From Roseateles terrae (GTDB taxonomy: Bacteria; Pseudomonadota; Gammaproteobacteria; Burkholderiales; Burkholderiaceae_C): a stretch of DNA of 64,000 bases. Below are positions 15,778 through 23,796 of this stretch, in pieces. A program made the translations under genes and the position numbers. Numbering within the stretch: the first letter of the stretch is position 1; every line of letters starts with the position of its first letter. The notes below the pieces were generated by a model. That model did no database searches. It was not told where the DNA came from and saw only the letters and a list, made by a program, of their open reading frames with translations. Where the stretch lies: positions 62,001 through 126,000 of the forward strand of contig NZ_JACHXO010000006.1 in assembly GCF_014192155.1 (NCBI RefSeq). The letters are read 5' to 3'.

Positions 15778-15794
15778 AGTTGGACAATACAACT
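15778..15794. promoter_or_regulatory. Candidate NrtR operator 2 (AGTTG-N7-CAACT)
   Basis: Perfect 5-bp arms around a 7-bp spacer. Its centre is 24 bp from that of operator 1 and 32 bp before the nrtR start codon, so one protein could control both directions. Confidence 0.65.
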
Positions 15795-15825
15795 CATATT
15801 CAAGTGCGTCAAGTAAAGGGCTCGC

Positions 15826-16563
15826 ATGACCGCCAAGCCATCTCGGCCGAGAGCCGCTTCGTTGGGCTTTCCACTGCCATTCACCACGGTAGACCTGGTC
15901 ATCTTCACTGTCTCCGACGAGGCGCTGAAGGTGCTGCTCGTGCAGCGGCCCGAAGACAAGGCGTCGGAGTCGTTCCCGGGTTGGTGGGCCTTGCCGGGCG
16001 GATTCGTGAACGTGGATGTCGACCGGGATCTGTTGGCATGCGCCGAACGCAAGCTCCTCGAGAAGACGGGTGTTCGCAGCCCCTACCTCGAGCAACTGGG
16101 CAGTTGGGGTGGAGCGGCGAGAGATCCCCGCGGATGGTCGGCCACACACGTGTACTTCGCGTTGATCCCCAGCCGCGATATTGAGCTCGCCAAGGGCGCC
16201 AACGCTGCGGACGTCGCGTGGTTGAAGGTGGAGGAGGTGCTGGCGAACCCGAGGCTGGGGTTCGATCATGCCGCCATCCTGCAAGCTGCCGTCGAGCGAC
16301 TGCGCGGGAGGGTGGAATACACCTCGCTGCCTGCCTTCTTACTGGCAGAGCCGTTCACGCTGCCGCAACTGCAGCGCATCTACGAGATCGTGCTGAATCG
16401 CGACGTGGACAAGAGTGGTTTCAGGACACGCATGCTTGCCGCGCAGTTCTTGGTGGAGGAGGGGTACGTGGAGGGCAGTTCGAACCGGCCTGCCATGGGG
16501 TACCGACTCGCCGACCGCAGCGCGCCAGTTGTGTTCCCTAGAACGTTCAGCCCGCGGGGCTGA
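15826..16563 (+). CDS. nrtR: NrtR-family Nudix-like transcriptional regulator
   Basis: 245 residues. An N-terminal Nudix-like domain (TVDLVIFTVSDEALKVLLVQRP, PGWWALPGGFVNVDVD) is joined to a C-terminal winged HTH (FTLPQLQRIYEIVLNRDVDK, then FRTRMLAAQFLVEEG), the NrtR architecture. The Nudix box is degenerate: the usual R-E-L-x-E-E-x-G reads E-R-K-L-L-E-K-T-G, so the domain most likely binds ADP-ribose without hydrolysing it. ADP-ribose then releases NrtR from DNA. Known NrtR proteins control NAD synthesis and salvage; here it faces an ADP-ribose operon instead, with two matching palindromes between. ATG 15826 follows AAAGGG. Confidence 0.92.
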   Translation: MTAKPSRPRAASLGFPLPFTTVDLVIFTVSDEALKVLLVQRPEDKASESFPGWWALPGGFVNVDVDRDLLACAERKLLEKTGVRSPYLEQLGSWGGAARDPRGWSATHVYFALIPSRDIELAKGANAADVAWLKVEEVLANPRLGFDHAAILQAAVERLRGRVEYTSLPAFLLAEPFTLPQLQRIYEIVLNRDVDKSGFRTRMLAAQFLVEEGYVEGSSNRPAMGYRLADRSAPVVFPRTFSPRG

Positions 16564-16899
16564 AGCGCACTCCTAGCAGCCTTCTAGCGGCCCAGATCCT
16601 AGCAGGCTCAACTGATGAGCCTGCTCAAGCGCACGATCGGGGTGCCGACGCGGCGTCTGGGCGGACGCCGTCGCCCCTTCTATCGCCGGAGGCTTTGTTG
16701 GTGCCCAAAGTTCAAAGTTGAGCGAAACAAAATGCTGAAAGTTCAGAGTTGCGTGAGATACGGGTTCAAAGTCCGCTGATTCACTCAGGGCCAAGTGGCT
16801 GATCAGGACCGGTTTTCAGTTTTGGGTTGTGCGCAATCCGACAGCGATGTACTGCAGGTTCGACCTGCCCCTTCCACACCAAGACCGCATGTTCGGATG
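16564..16899. other. Non-coding gap after nrtR with short direct repeats
   Basis: No gene is supported. It holds the hairpin at 16601-16625 and two copies of a 14-base direct repeat, AAAGTTCAAAGTTG (16707-16720) and AAAGTTCAGAGTTG (16738-16751), whose starts are 31 bp apart. The stretch is less GC-rich than its surroundings. Confidence 0.5.
16601..16625 (+). terminator. Hairpin downstream of nrtR
   Basis: AGCAGGCTCA and TGAGCCTGCT form a perfect 10-bp stem with a 5-base loop, 38 bases after the nrtR stop. There is no T-tract, so it may be a Rho-assisted terminator or RNA-stabilising hairpin. Confidence 0.5.
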
Positions 16900-17223
16900 C
16901 TAGGTTGCAGACCTTTCCGGCACGTCAAACAGTCTTACCGTGCCATCAGCGCTCTGAATCTTGCAGGCCTCATTGCCGACCCACTCTACGAATTTGGCGT
17001 CGTTTTCTGGAAGCCGGAACTCCGAAATAGTGGGCAACGGCAACGCCAAGGGGGCCCGGAAATCGTAGACTGTTGGGTGATCATGCGAATCCGGGCACCA
17101 TAGGCCCGAGGTGCACTCGCCCTGTGCAGGGGCCCGATTGCGAAGACCGGAATGAGGCGCCATCCGCCTGATACCGCTCTCGGAATTCCACACCGCGGCC
17201 GTGTCTCGATTCAGCAATGACAT
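16900..17223 (-). CDS. Hypothetical small protein
   Basis: About 107 residues from ATG 17223 (an in-frame ATG at 17163 would give 87). The C-terminal part (ISEFRLPENDAKFVEWVGNE, then ACKIQSADGTVRLFDVPE) has a natural amino-acid mix, unlike the shadows around it. An internal GLWCPDSHDHP segment recalls Cys/Trp motifs of small Burkholderiales proteins near secretion systems, but the similarity is weak. No signal peptide, family or operon partner is evident. It may be a truncated gene. Confidence 0.35.
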   Translation of the reverse strand: MSLLNRDTAAVWNSESGIRRMAPHSGLRNRAPAQGECTSGLWCPDSHDHPTVYDFRAPLALPLPTISEFRLPENDAKFVEWVGNEACKIQSADGTVRLFDVPERSAT

Positions 17224-17377
17224 TGCTGGAGTGACCGGCCTGCATCGCCGGCCGGATCCAAGCAAGGATCTCCAGATGCGGGCGTCGGCCGGAGTTTAGT
17301 TTTTACAAGACTTCGAGCGCCTCCCCTCACTATTATGGTTTCCGACCGATCACCCGCCTCCCGCGATTGCGCAGGCC

Positions 17378-18061
17378 TCAGTCGATGTACCGCAGCCCAG
17401 CCCTTTGAAGCGGCTCTCGCATACCGTACATGTCCAGCCCCAGGACGCCTGCGGCCAGCCGCTCCCGCTTGGCGCCTTCATGCGCCTCCCGCGCCTGCGC
17501 CGCGGCCAGTGCCTGCGCACTCAAGCCGCGCGGGACGCACACCACCCCGTCGTCATCCGCCACGATCACATCGCCCGGCGTCACCCACATGCCGGCGCAG
17601 ACCACCGGGATGTTGACCGAGCCGAGCGTCGCCTTGATGGTGCCTTTCGACGAAATGCACTTGCTCCAGACGGGAAACTTCATCTCCGTCAGCGTCTTCA
17701 CGTCGCGCACACCGGCGTCAATGATCAGCGCACGTGCACCGCGCGACTGGAAGCTGGTCGCCAGCAGGTCGCCGAAGTAACCGTCGGTGCATTCAGCGGT
17801 GATGGCGGCCACCACGATGTCGCCGGGCTGGATCTGCTCCGCGGCCACATGCATCATCCAGTTGTCTCCCGGGTGCAGCAGCACGGTCACGGCCGTCCCG
17901 CTGACCTGGGCGCCTGCGTAGATGGGCCGCACGTACGGCTTGAGCAGGCCCACGCGTCCCATGGCTTCGTGCACCGTGGCCGATCCCGGGCCGGCCAGGG
18001 CATCCGCCGTGGCGCGGTCCGCGCGTTCGATGTTGCGATAGACGACACCCAGTTCGTACAT
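17378..18061 (-). CDS. 4-carboxy-4-hydroxy-2-oxoadipate aldolase / oxaloacetate decarboxylase (LigK/GalC)
   Basis: 227 residues, RraA-like class II aldolase family. It splits 4-carboxy-4-hydroxy-2-oxoadipate to pyruvate and oxaloacetate, the last step of gallate and protocatechuate 4,5-cleavage pathways, with a divalent metal. The family site G-D-L ... R-D is visible as [14 protein letters not shown] followed by IIDAGVRDV, which supplies the Arg-Asp pair. It starts 1 bp after the hydratase gene ends and is the last gene of a long operon led by the transporter or dioxygenase. Confidence 0.92.
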   Translation of the reverse strand: MYELGVVYRNIERADRATADALAGPGSATVHEAMGRVGLLKPYVRPIYAGAQVSGTAVTVLLHPGDNWMMHVAAEQIQPGDIVVAAITAECTDGYFGDLLATSFQSRGARALIIDAGVRDVKTLTEMKFPVWSKCISSKGTIKATLGSVNIPVVCAGMWVTPGDVIVADDDGVVCVPRGLSAQALAAAQAREAHEGAKRERLAAGVLGLDMYGMREPLQRAGLRYID

Positions 18062-18062
18062 G

Positions 18063-19091
18063 TCAGAGTCCCTTGCTGGCCAGTCGTGCATCCAGGCGCG
18101 GAAACACGCGCCGCGCATTGCCTTCGAAGACCTGGTGCCGTTGGGCGTCGGTGAGATGCGGCGTGGCCTCGATGTAGCGCCGTGTGTCGTCAAAGTGGTG
18201 GCCGGTCTGCGGGTCCAGGCCGCGCACCGCGCCAATCATTTCCGACGCAAACAGCACGTTCTCCACCGGAATCACGCCGGTCAGCAGATCGATGCCCGGC
18301 TGGTGATACACGCAGGTGTCGAAGAAGATGTTCTTCAGCAGGTGCTCTTCCAGCAGCGGCTTTTTCATCTCTTGCGCCAGGCCACGGAAACGCCCCCAGT
18401 GGTAGGGCACCGCGCCGCCGCCATGCGGAATCAGAAAGCGTAGCGTCGGAAAGTCCTTGAAGAGATCGCCGGACAGGCACTGCATGAAGGCGGTCGTGTC
18501 AGCGTTCAGATAATGCGCGCCCGTCGTGTGGAAGCAGGCATTGCAGCTGGTCGAGACATGGATCATGGCGGGGATGTCCAGCTCCACCATCTTCTCGTAC
18601 AGCGGGTACCAATGGCGGTCCGTCAAAGGGGGGCTGGTCCAATGCCCGCCGGACGGATCGGGGTTGAGGTTGATGCCGACAAAGCCGTACTCTTTGACGC
18701 AGCGCTCCAGTTCGGGGATGCAGCTGGCCGGTGCCACACCCGGGCTCTGAGGCAGCATGGCCGCACCGACGAAATGATCGGGGAACATTTCGCTGACGCG
18801 GTGGCACAGCTCATTGCAGATCGCCGCCCAGATGGCCGATGTCTCAAAGTTGCCGATGTGGTGGGCCATGAAGCTGGCGCGGGGGCTGAACACCGTCAGA
18901 TCGATGCCGCGCTCACGCATCTTGGCGAGTTGGTTGATCTCAATCGACTCGCGCAACTCGTCGTCGCTGATGCTGAGCGATGCGCGGGAGGGCGCCAGTC
19001 CTGGCTCCTTCAAGCCCGCGACCTGCAGGTCTCGCCAGGCGCCCAGCGCCGCGGGCGCGGTGGTGTAGTGGCCGTGTACATCAATGATCAT
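18063..19091 (-). CDS. ligJ: 4-oxalomesaconate hydratase (LigJ-type amidohydrolase)
   Basis: 342 residues, amidohydrolase superfamily. Metal ligands fit LigJ: His6 and His8 in MIIDVHGH, a histidine in [10 protein letters not shown] near 178, [14 protein letters not shown] near 220, and the glutamate of FASEMIGA near 280. It hydrates 4-oxalomesaconate to 4-carboxy-4-hydroxy-2-oxoadipate. In Pseudomonas gallate operons this step is done by the unrelated GalB, so this locus has the Sphingobium/Comamonas type. The gene overlaps the upstream ModA-like gene by 4 bp and is followed by the aldolase. Confidence 0.92.
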   Translation of the reverse strand: MIIDVHGHYTTAPAALGAWRDLQVAGLKEPGLAPSRASLSISDDELRESIEINQLAKMRERGIDLTVFSPRASFMAHHIGNFETSAIWAAICNELCHRVSEMFPDHFVGAAMLPQSPGVAPASCIPELERCVKEYGFVGINLNPDPSGGHWTSPPLTDRHWYPLYEKMVELDIPAMIHVSTSCNACFHTTGAHYLNADTTAFMQCLSGDLFKDFPTLRFLIPHGGGAVPYHWGRFRGLAQEMKKPLLEEHLLKNIFFDTCVYHQPGIDLLTGVIPVENVLFASEMIGAVRGLDPQTGHHFDDTRRYIEATPHLTDAQRHQVFEGNARRVFPRLDARLASKGL

Positions 19092-19792
19092 GGTGAAGGG
19101 CTGGTCGTAGTGTTGGACATTCCAAGTGCGCGCCGGATCGCATCACAGTCAGGTCCGGCGATGAACGAAAGCGCGGCGAATGCCGCAGGGCCTCGTCGGG
19201 ATGACGCCGCCACGGCGCCGACAAAGCGCGTGATGACCTCGGCGCCGGGGGGCATTGGGCCGAGCACTTCAATGCCTGGCTGCCCCTGCAGCTCGCTGAT
19301 CTGCTGAAATCCCAAGGACGCCTCGCCGGCGGCGAGCAGTGCCGCCACCGGCACGCCCGGGCGGGCTTGCACCAGTCGGGGTTTCAGCAGGCCGCCCAGT
19401 TGCCAGCGTTCCAGAAGCTTCAACAGGGCGGTGCCGCTGGGGCCGGTGGAATAGGCGATGCGCGGTGCGGCCAGCAGGGTCTCACGCAGCGCCTCGGCGG
19501 CGTCCACGCGCGGCTTGGCCACGCCCTTCGCCACGGCCACACCCATGGCGGACGTGCCGACCACCTTCGGCTCGCCATTCACATGGCCATCGGCCTGAAG
19601 CTGCTCAAGCGCGGATTCGGCCAGCACCACCAGGTCAAAAGCCTCGCCCTGGCGCACCCGTTCCGCTGCATCCACACCGCCGACCGATTCGAATCGCAGC
19701 GTGCTGCCTGTCTCGCGTGCATAGGCCGCGGCCATCTCCGCGAGCAAAGCCCGGGTGGCCATCGATGAAATGCCGTGCAATTGAAGCGTCAT
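19088..19792 (-). CDS. Cytosolic ModA-like substrate-binding-domain protein
   Basis: 234 residues of the type II periplasmic-binding fold related to molybdate-binding ModA: ISSMATRALLAEMAAAYARE near the N-terminus, RVRQGEAFDLVVLAESAL, then IAYSTGPSGTALLKLLERW and FQQISELQGQPG. Unlike ModA it has no signal peptide or lipobox, so it should stay in the cytosol, and no ModB/ModC genes are near. ATG 19792 was chosen; a GTG at 19807 adds five residues. It lies between porin and hydratase genes and overlaps the latter. Similar signal-less proteins recur in gallate/protocatechuate operons. It may bind or isomerise a tricarboxylic intermediate, replacing the missing GalD/LigU tautomerase, but this is inference. 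Confidence 0.75.
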   Translation of the reverse strand: MTLQLHGISSMATRALLAEMAAAYARETGSTLRFESVGGVDAAERVRQGEAFDLVVLAESALEQLQADGHVNGEPKVVGTSAMGVAVAKGVAKPRVDAAEALRETLLAAPRIAYSTGPSGTALLKLLERWQLGGLLKPRLVQARPGVPVAALLAAGEASLGFQQISELQGQPGIEVLGPMPPGAEVITRFVGAVAASSRRGPAAFAALSFIAGPDCDAIRRALGMSNTTTSPSP

Positions 19793-19813
19793 GTCGGACC
19801 GCCGCACCCAGGC

Positions 19814-20917
19814 TCAGAATGAATGACGGATGCCGACCGCCAGACCGGTCTGGCTCGCGCCGGCCACGGGCGTCGCGCCGGCAGCGCCATTGCTCACGCC
19901 CAGCGCCAGCGTGCCGTCGTTGGCAATGTGGCCGCCAGTGGCATACACGGCCGACCGCTTGGAGAGCTGGTAGGTCGTACGCAAGGCATAGAGCGTGGCC
20001 TGGTTGGCACTGTTCCGGTAGTCGAGCTTAAAGACTTCCGCGTCCGCACTCCACGCAGCGGTGAAGTTGTAGGTGCCGCCGACGTACCAGAGGGTGCTCT
20101 TGGGCGTCGTGACGCTGGCGTCGTTTTTGCGCGCGATGAGGCCGGCGCCGAGCTTGAGGTCCGGGCTCAGCTTCACCCAGCCCGCCAGCGACGATCGACG
20201 GTCTTTCAGCGCGCTGCTCGTCAGCCCGGCGAATGCACCGGCACCCCCGCGGATCTCGTCCACCACCGCCGCAGCGCCCCAGGTGGCCGTGTCGTACTTC
20301 AGCATGGCGGACCATTGCCGGCAGGCCGATGTGTCGGTGGCGCTTTCACCGGGGCAGTTGGTCCCGGCCGGGGTCGGACCTGCATTGACCGAATCTCGGC
20401 CGACGCTGTAGGTAGCACCCACCGTGAGGCCGCTGAAGGTGCCACGATAGGCCACGGTGTTGTCAACCCGGTCATTGGGCAGATAGCTGTCCAGCGAGCC
20501 GGATCCGAAGGTGTTCGGGCCGAGGATGTCGGCATCGAGTTGGGACCAGAACAGCATCGAATACTGTCGGCCCAGGGACACCGTGCCCCAGTGGCCCTGC
20601 AGGCCGACAAACGCCTGACGGCCCCAGGCGCGACCGCCCTGGTTGAACGTTCCGCTGTCCAGGCCCATGCCCATTTCCAGCGTGAAGATCGCCTTCAGGC
20701 CGTCCCCGAGATCCTCGGAGCCGCGCACGCCCAGCCGCGACGGATAGCTGCCGGCCAGGCCTGGCAGGCGGGTCAGCGAATCGTGGCCGGTCCCTACGTT
20801 GTTCAAGTGCTCCACCGCCTGGTCGAGCAGGCCATACAGAGCCAGGTTCTGGGCCTGCGCGCCACAGGCGCACAGCACCAGAGCTGCCGCGGCCAGGCTT
20901 GTTTTCAGTATCGTCAC
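19814..20917 (-). CDS. Outer-membrane porin (beta-proteobacterial type)
   Basis: 367 residues from GTG 20917 with GGAGAGAG upstream. A signal peptide (LKTSLAAAALVLCACGAQAQ) is followed by the porin start NLALYGLLDQAVEHLNN, LGVRGSEDLGDGLKAIF and FVGLQGHWGTVSLGRQY, and it ends with the classic C-terminal phenylalanine (VGIRHSF). Expected 16-strand trimeric diffusion porin. The start overlaps the dioxygenase stop (GTGA). Position within the operon suggests passage of gallate or related acids, like GalP of Pseudomonas putida, though the family differs. Confidence 0.92.
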   Translation of the reverse strand: MTILKTSLAAAALVLCACGAQAQNLALYGLLDQAVEHLNNVGTGHDSLTRLPGLAGSYPSRLGVRGSEDLGDGLKAIFTLEMGMGLDSGTFNQGGRAWGRQAFVGLQGHWGTVSLGRQYSMLFWSQLDADILGPNTFGSGSLDSYLPNDRVDNTVAYRGTFSGLTVGATYSVGRDSVNAGPTPAGTNCPGESATDTSACRQWSAMLKYDTATWGAAAVVDEIRGGAGAFAGLTSSALKDRRSSLAGWVKLSPDLKLGAGLIARKNDASVTTPKSTLWYVGGTYNFTAAWSADAEVFKLDYRNSANQATLYALRTTYQLSKRSAVYATGGHIANDGTLALGVSNGAAGATPVAGASQTGLAVGIRHSF

Positions 20918-22257
20918 TTGTCTCTCTCCTTGTTGTGATCGGTCGGTCCCGGGGCCGGCGCTGCCGGGGAAGGCGGTGTCGCTGCGGAGGACGGGGCGTC
21001 CCACTTCAGCGCACCGGCGCCCTGCCCCGCCACGGAATAAAGCGCCCGGGTGTTGCGGGTGGCCTGAAACGCTTCCAGCGTCTCGCCGCGCATCGCCGCA
21101 TAGATATGCAGGTTGGACACGCCCACCACCGCCCCGAGCTTCTCCAGCACAAAGAAGATCGCCCCGTACCGGATCAAGCCGCGCCAGTCACGGCGGCGAA
21201 CGAGATCACGCTCTTCCTCGCTCAGCGCGGCGAGTTCGAACACAGCTTCCTCATTGGCCAGGAATGCCGCCCGGTTCTCCGGTATCACCAGGTCATGCAG
21301 GAAGGCATTGAGCCGGTAGCAGCGCACGCCGCGCTCAATGGTGAAGGGATAGGTGCCGGGCAACTGCTCGATGCCGGCCAGCTGTTCGTCGGCGCGGCTC
21401 GGCTCGGCCGGGGTGTTCTCTGCGTTCTCGTAAATGGCGGTCGCAATGCCGGCCATGGACGGCAGGTAATAGGTGCGGTGCAGACAGTTCACCCGCTCGG
21501 CCAGCGCGCCGCGCATCACCAGCCACATGATGACCTCGCTGCCCTCCAGGCCGCCCAGCGCCGCATACTGTGCGTGCGTCATCGCGGTGAGCTGCTCGGG
21601 GTCCTTCTCGAAGAGGTCCAGAAATCGCTCGTCCCACTCGGTGTTGTTGAAGCCCGCGCGCTCCCCATGCACCTGGTGCGACAGCCCGCCGGTGGCAACG
21701 ATGGCCACCTTGAGGTCCTGCGGATAGCTTTCGATCGCCCGACGCAGCGCCTGCCCCAGCCGGTAGCAGCGCCTGGCAGTGGGGATGGGAAACTGCAGCA
21801 CGCCCACCTGCAGCGGCACCAACCGGTGGGGCCAGGCCTGACCGTCATGACGGCTCAGTACCGACAGCGGCGAGAAGCAGCCGTGATCCAGCGCACGCTG
21901 CTGGAAGAAGCTCATGTCGAACTCGTCCGCCATCAGCGACCGGCCCAGGTGCGCCGCGAATGCCGGGTCGCCTTGAATCCCCGGCAGGTCGCGCGCGCCC
22001 CCGCCCTCGTCCGCCGGCATCCAGCGCTCACCGGTGCCCAGGGCAAAGGCGCTGTAGTGGTCAAAGAAGAACGACGTGATGTGATCGTTGTAGATCATCA
22101 GCAGCACGTCGGGGCGCTTGGCCTCGAGCCAGGCCTGCACCGGTGCGAAGGCGGCGAAGATCGGTGCCCAGACGGGGTCGTCGCGCTTGTCGCGGTCGAA
22201 GGCAAAACCGATGGTGGGCGTGTGCGAGGCGGCAATGCCGCCAATGATCGTGGCCAT
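20914..22257 (-). CDS. galA: Gallate dioxygenase
   Basis: 447 residues, a single-chain fusion of a LigB-like catalytic domain and a LigA-like small domain, as in Pseudomonas GalA (about 420). The N-terminus IIGGIAASHTPTIGF gives the Fe(II) histidine; NDHITSFFFDHYSAF, ADEGGGARDLP and VATGGLSHQVHGERAGFNN are all GalA-like. The C-terminal domain has RDWRGLIRYGAIFFVLEKL. It opens gallate by meta-cleavage to 4-oxalomesaconate. The last 25 or so residues are an Ala/Pro tail absent from other members. ATG 22257 lacks a clear ribosome-binding site. Lies 25 bp after the MFS transporter gene. Protocatechuate 4,5-dioxygenase activity is possible but the fusion argues for gallate. Confidence 0.93.
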   Translation of the reverse strand: MATIIGGIAASHTPTIGFAFDRDKRDDPVWAPIFAAFAPVQAWLEAKRPDVLLMIYNDHITSFFFDHYSAFALGTGERWMPADEGGGARDLPGIQGDPAFAAHLGRSLMADEFDMSFFQQRALDHGCFSPLSVLSRHDGQAWPHRLVPLQVGVLQFPIPTARRCYRLGQALRRAIESYPQDLKVAIVATGGLSHQVHGERAGFNNTEWDERFLDLFEKDPEQLTAMTHAQYAALGGLEGSEVIMWLVMRGALAERVNCLHRTYYLPSMAGIATAIYENAENTPAEPSRADEQLAGIEQLPGTYPFTIERGVRCYRLNAFLHDLVIPENRAAFLANEEAVFELAALSEEERDLVRRRDWRGLIRYGAIFFVLEKLGAVVGVSNLHIYAAMRGETLEAFQATRNTRALYSVAGQGAGALKWDAPSSAATPPSPAAPAPGPTDHNKERDK

Positions 22258-22282
22258 GGGAAAAAATCCGGTGGAGGGTGAC

Positions 22283-23644
22283 TCAGGCGGCGATCGACTT
22301 GCCCACGAGCGGACGCTCCTCGGGCTGCTCGGCGCGCCGCGCCATCTGCACCGCGAGTGCCGCCAGGACGGCCGGCACGGCGAGCAGACCGATGATCGCC
22401 CCGAAGCCCCAGCCCAGCGACAGCAGCAGCCCGCCCACCATGGAGCCGGTGATGCTGCCGAAGCGGCCCATGCCCAGCATCCAGCTGACACCGGTGGCGC
22501 GCGCCTGGGTCGGGTAGCAGCTCGGCGCAAAGGCATTCAGCCCGGTCTGCGCACCACTCATGCAGAAGCCCGCGGCCGTCACCAGCCAGACCAGGGAGCC
22601 GGAGAGCGCCCCGCCCACACCCAGCGCCAGGATGCACACGGCCCCCAGGGCGTAGGTCGCGCCGATGACACGCGTCGGCGGGCGGCGGTCCATCGCCCAG
22701 CCGACCAGGATGGCCCCGAGCGTGCCGCCAATCTGGAACATGGCCGTGATCGTGGCGGCCTCCGAGATCGGCAGTCCGGCGTCCTTGATCAGGGTGGGCA
22801 ACCAACCCGTCAGCAGGTAGATCACCAGCAGCCCCATGAAGTAGGTGAGCCACAGGGCGCCCGTCATCAGGCCGTAGCCTTTGGAAAAGAGCACGCCGAT
22901 CGATTGCTTGGCTTGCACGGGCGGTTCCGGTGCGAAGAATTCGGTGCCGGAGGGGAAGACGGCACCGGTGACCCGGCCCAGCACACGACCGATCCGGTCC
23001 GCAGCGGCACGGCGCACCACCAGGAAACGCGCCGACTCTGGCAACAGCACGACCAGCACCGGCACCAGCAGCAGCGGCAGCACGCCGCCCAGCATTAGTA
23101 CCGAGCGCCAGCCACCCGAAGGGATCATGGCGGCTGCCACGAAGCCCACCACGCCAGAGCCGAGATTGAAGCCGGTGAACATCACCGCGATCAACAGGGA
23201 CCGGGAGCGCTGAGGGACGTACTCCGACAGCAGCGTGCTGGTGTTGGGCATCGCCGCACCCAGGCCCACACCCGTCAGGAGACGCAGGGCCGCCATTTCA
23301 GTGAGGTTGCCTGCGTAGGCGGTTGCGAAGGTGAAGAGACCAAACAGCAAGACCGAGCCAATCAGCACCACCTTGCGGCCGATCCGGTCGGACGCAGGGC
23401 CCGCCAGGAGCGCGCCGAGGACCAGGCCCAACGGCGCTGCGCTCATCACCACGCCGAATGCGGCGCGGGACACATGCCATTCCTGCAGGATGGACGGCGC
23501 CAGAAAGCCCATGATGGCCACGTCCATGCCATCCAGCGCCACGATGGCGAAGCACAGCACCAGCAGCAGCCATTGCATGCGCCCCATGGGGCGCTCGTCA
23601 ATGAATGCCTTGACGTCCACCGCGGTGGTCGGTACTCGGTTCAC
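22283..23644 (-). CDS. MFS aromatic-acid:H+ symporter (AAHS family, GalT-like)
   Basis: 453 residues from GTG 23644 (GGAG six bases upstream). Twelve membrane segments are expected. The family signature after helix 2 is DRIGRKVVLIGS, helix 1 has the AAHS mark CFAIVALDGMDVAIMGF with the paired acidic residues, and a long cytosolic loop separates the halves. It imports aromatic acids such as gallate by proton symport. First gene of the gallate operon, divergent from the LysR-type regulator. Confidence 0.9.
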   Translation of the reverse strand: MNRVPTTAVDVKAFIDERPMGRMQWLLLVLCFAIVALDGMDVAIMGFLAPSILQEWHVSRAAFGVVMSAAPLGLVLGALLAGPASDRIGRKVVLIGSVLLFGLFTFATAYAGNLTEMAALRLLTGVGLGAAMPNTSTLLSEYVPQRSRSLLIAVMFTGFNLGSGVVGFVAAAMIPSGGWRSVLMLGGVLPLLLVPVLVVLLPESARFLVVRRAAADRIGRVLGRVTGAVFPSGTEFFAPEPPVQAKQSIGVLFSKGYGLMTGALWLTYFMGLLVIYLLTGWLPTLIKDAGLPISEAATITAMFQIGGTLGAILVGWAMDRRPPTRVIGATYALGAVCILALGVGGALSGSLVWLVTAAGFCMSGAQTGLNAFAPSCYPTQARATGVSWMLGMGRFGSITGSMVGGLLLSLGWGFGAIIGLLAVPAVLAALAVQMARRAEQPEERPLVGKSIAA

Positions 23645-23796
23645 GGTTGTCTCCGTAGGTCTTGTTCGATGCTGCCCAGTGTGGCGAAGGGCCGCGCGGC
23701 GCGGCGTGATTTCCGGCCCGCCAGACCTCAAACTTTTTTATCGGGCCGGGTTTCTACGGAGGTTTGGGCCAGGGATTGCCCGGAAGATCGCCCGCC

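Noticed and set aside
16573-17103. Two small open frames (minus 16573-16794, plus 16795-17103)
   Set aside because: No ribosome-binding site, no recognisable domain and no operon context.
19814-21004. Longer porin start at 21004
   Set aside because: It would place 29 polar residues before the signal peptide; GTG 20917 with GGAGAGAG fits.
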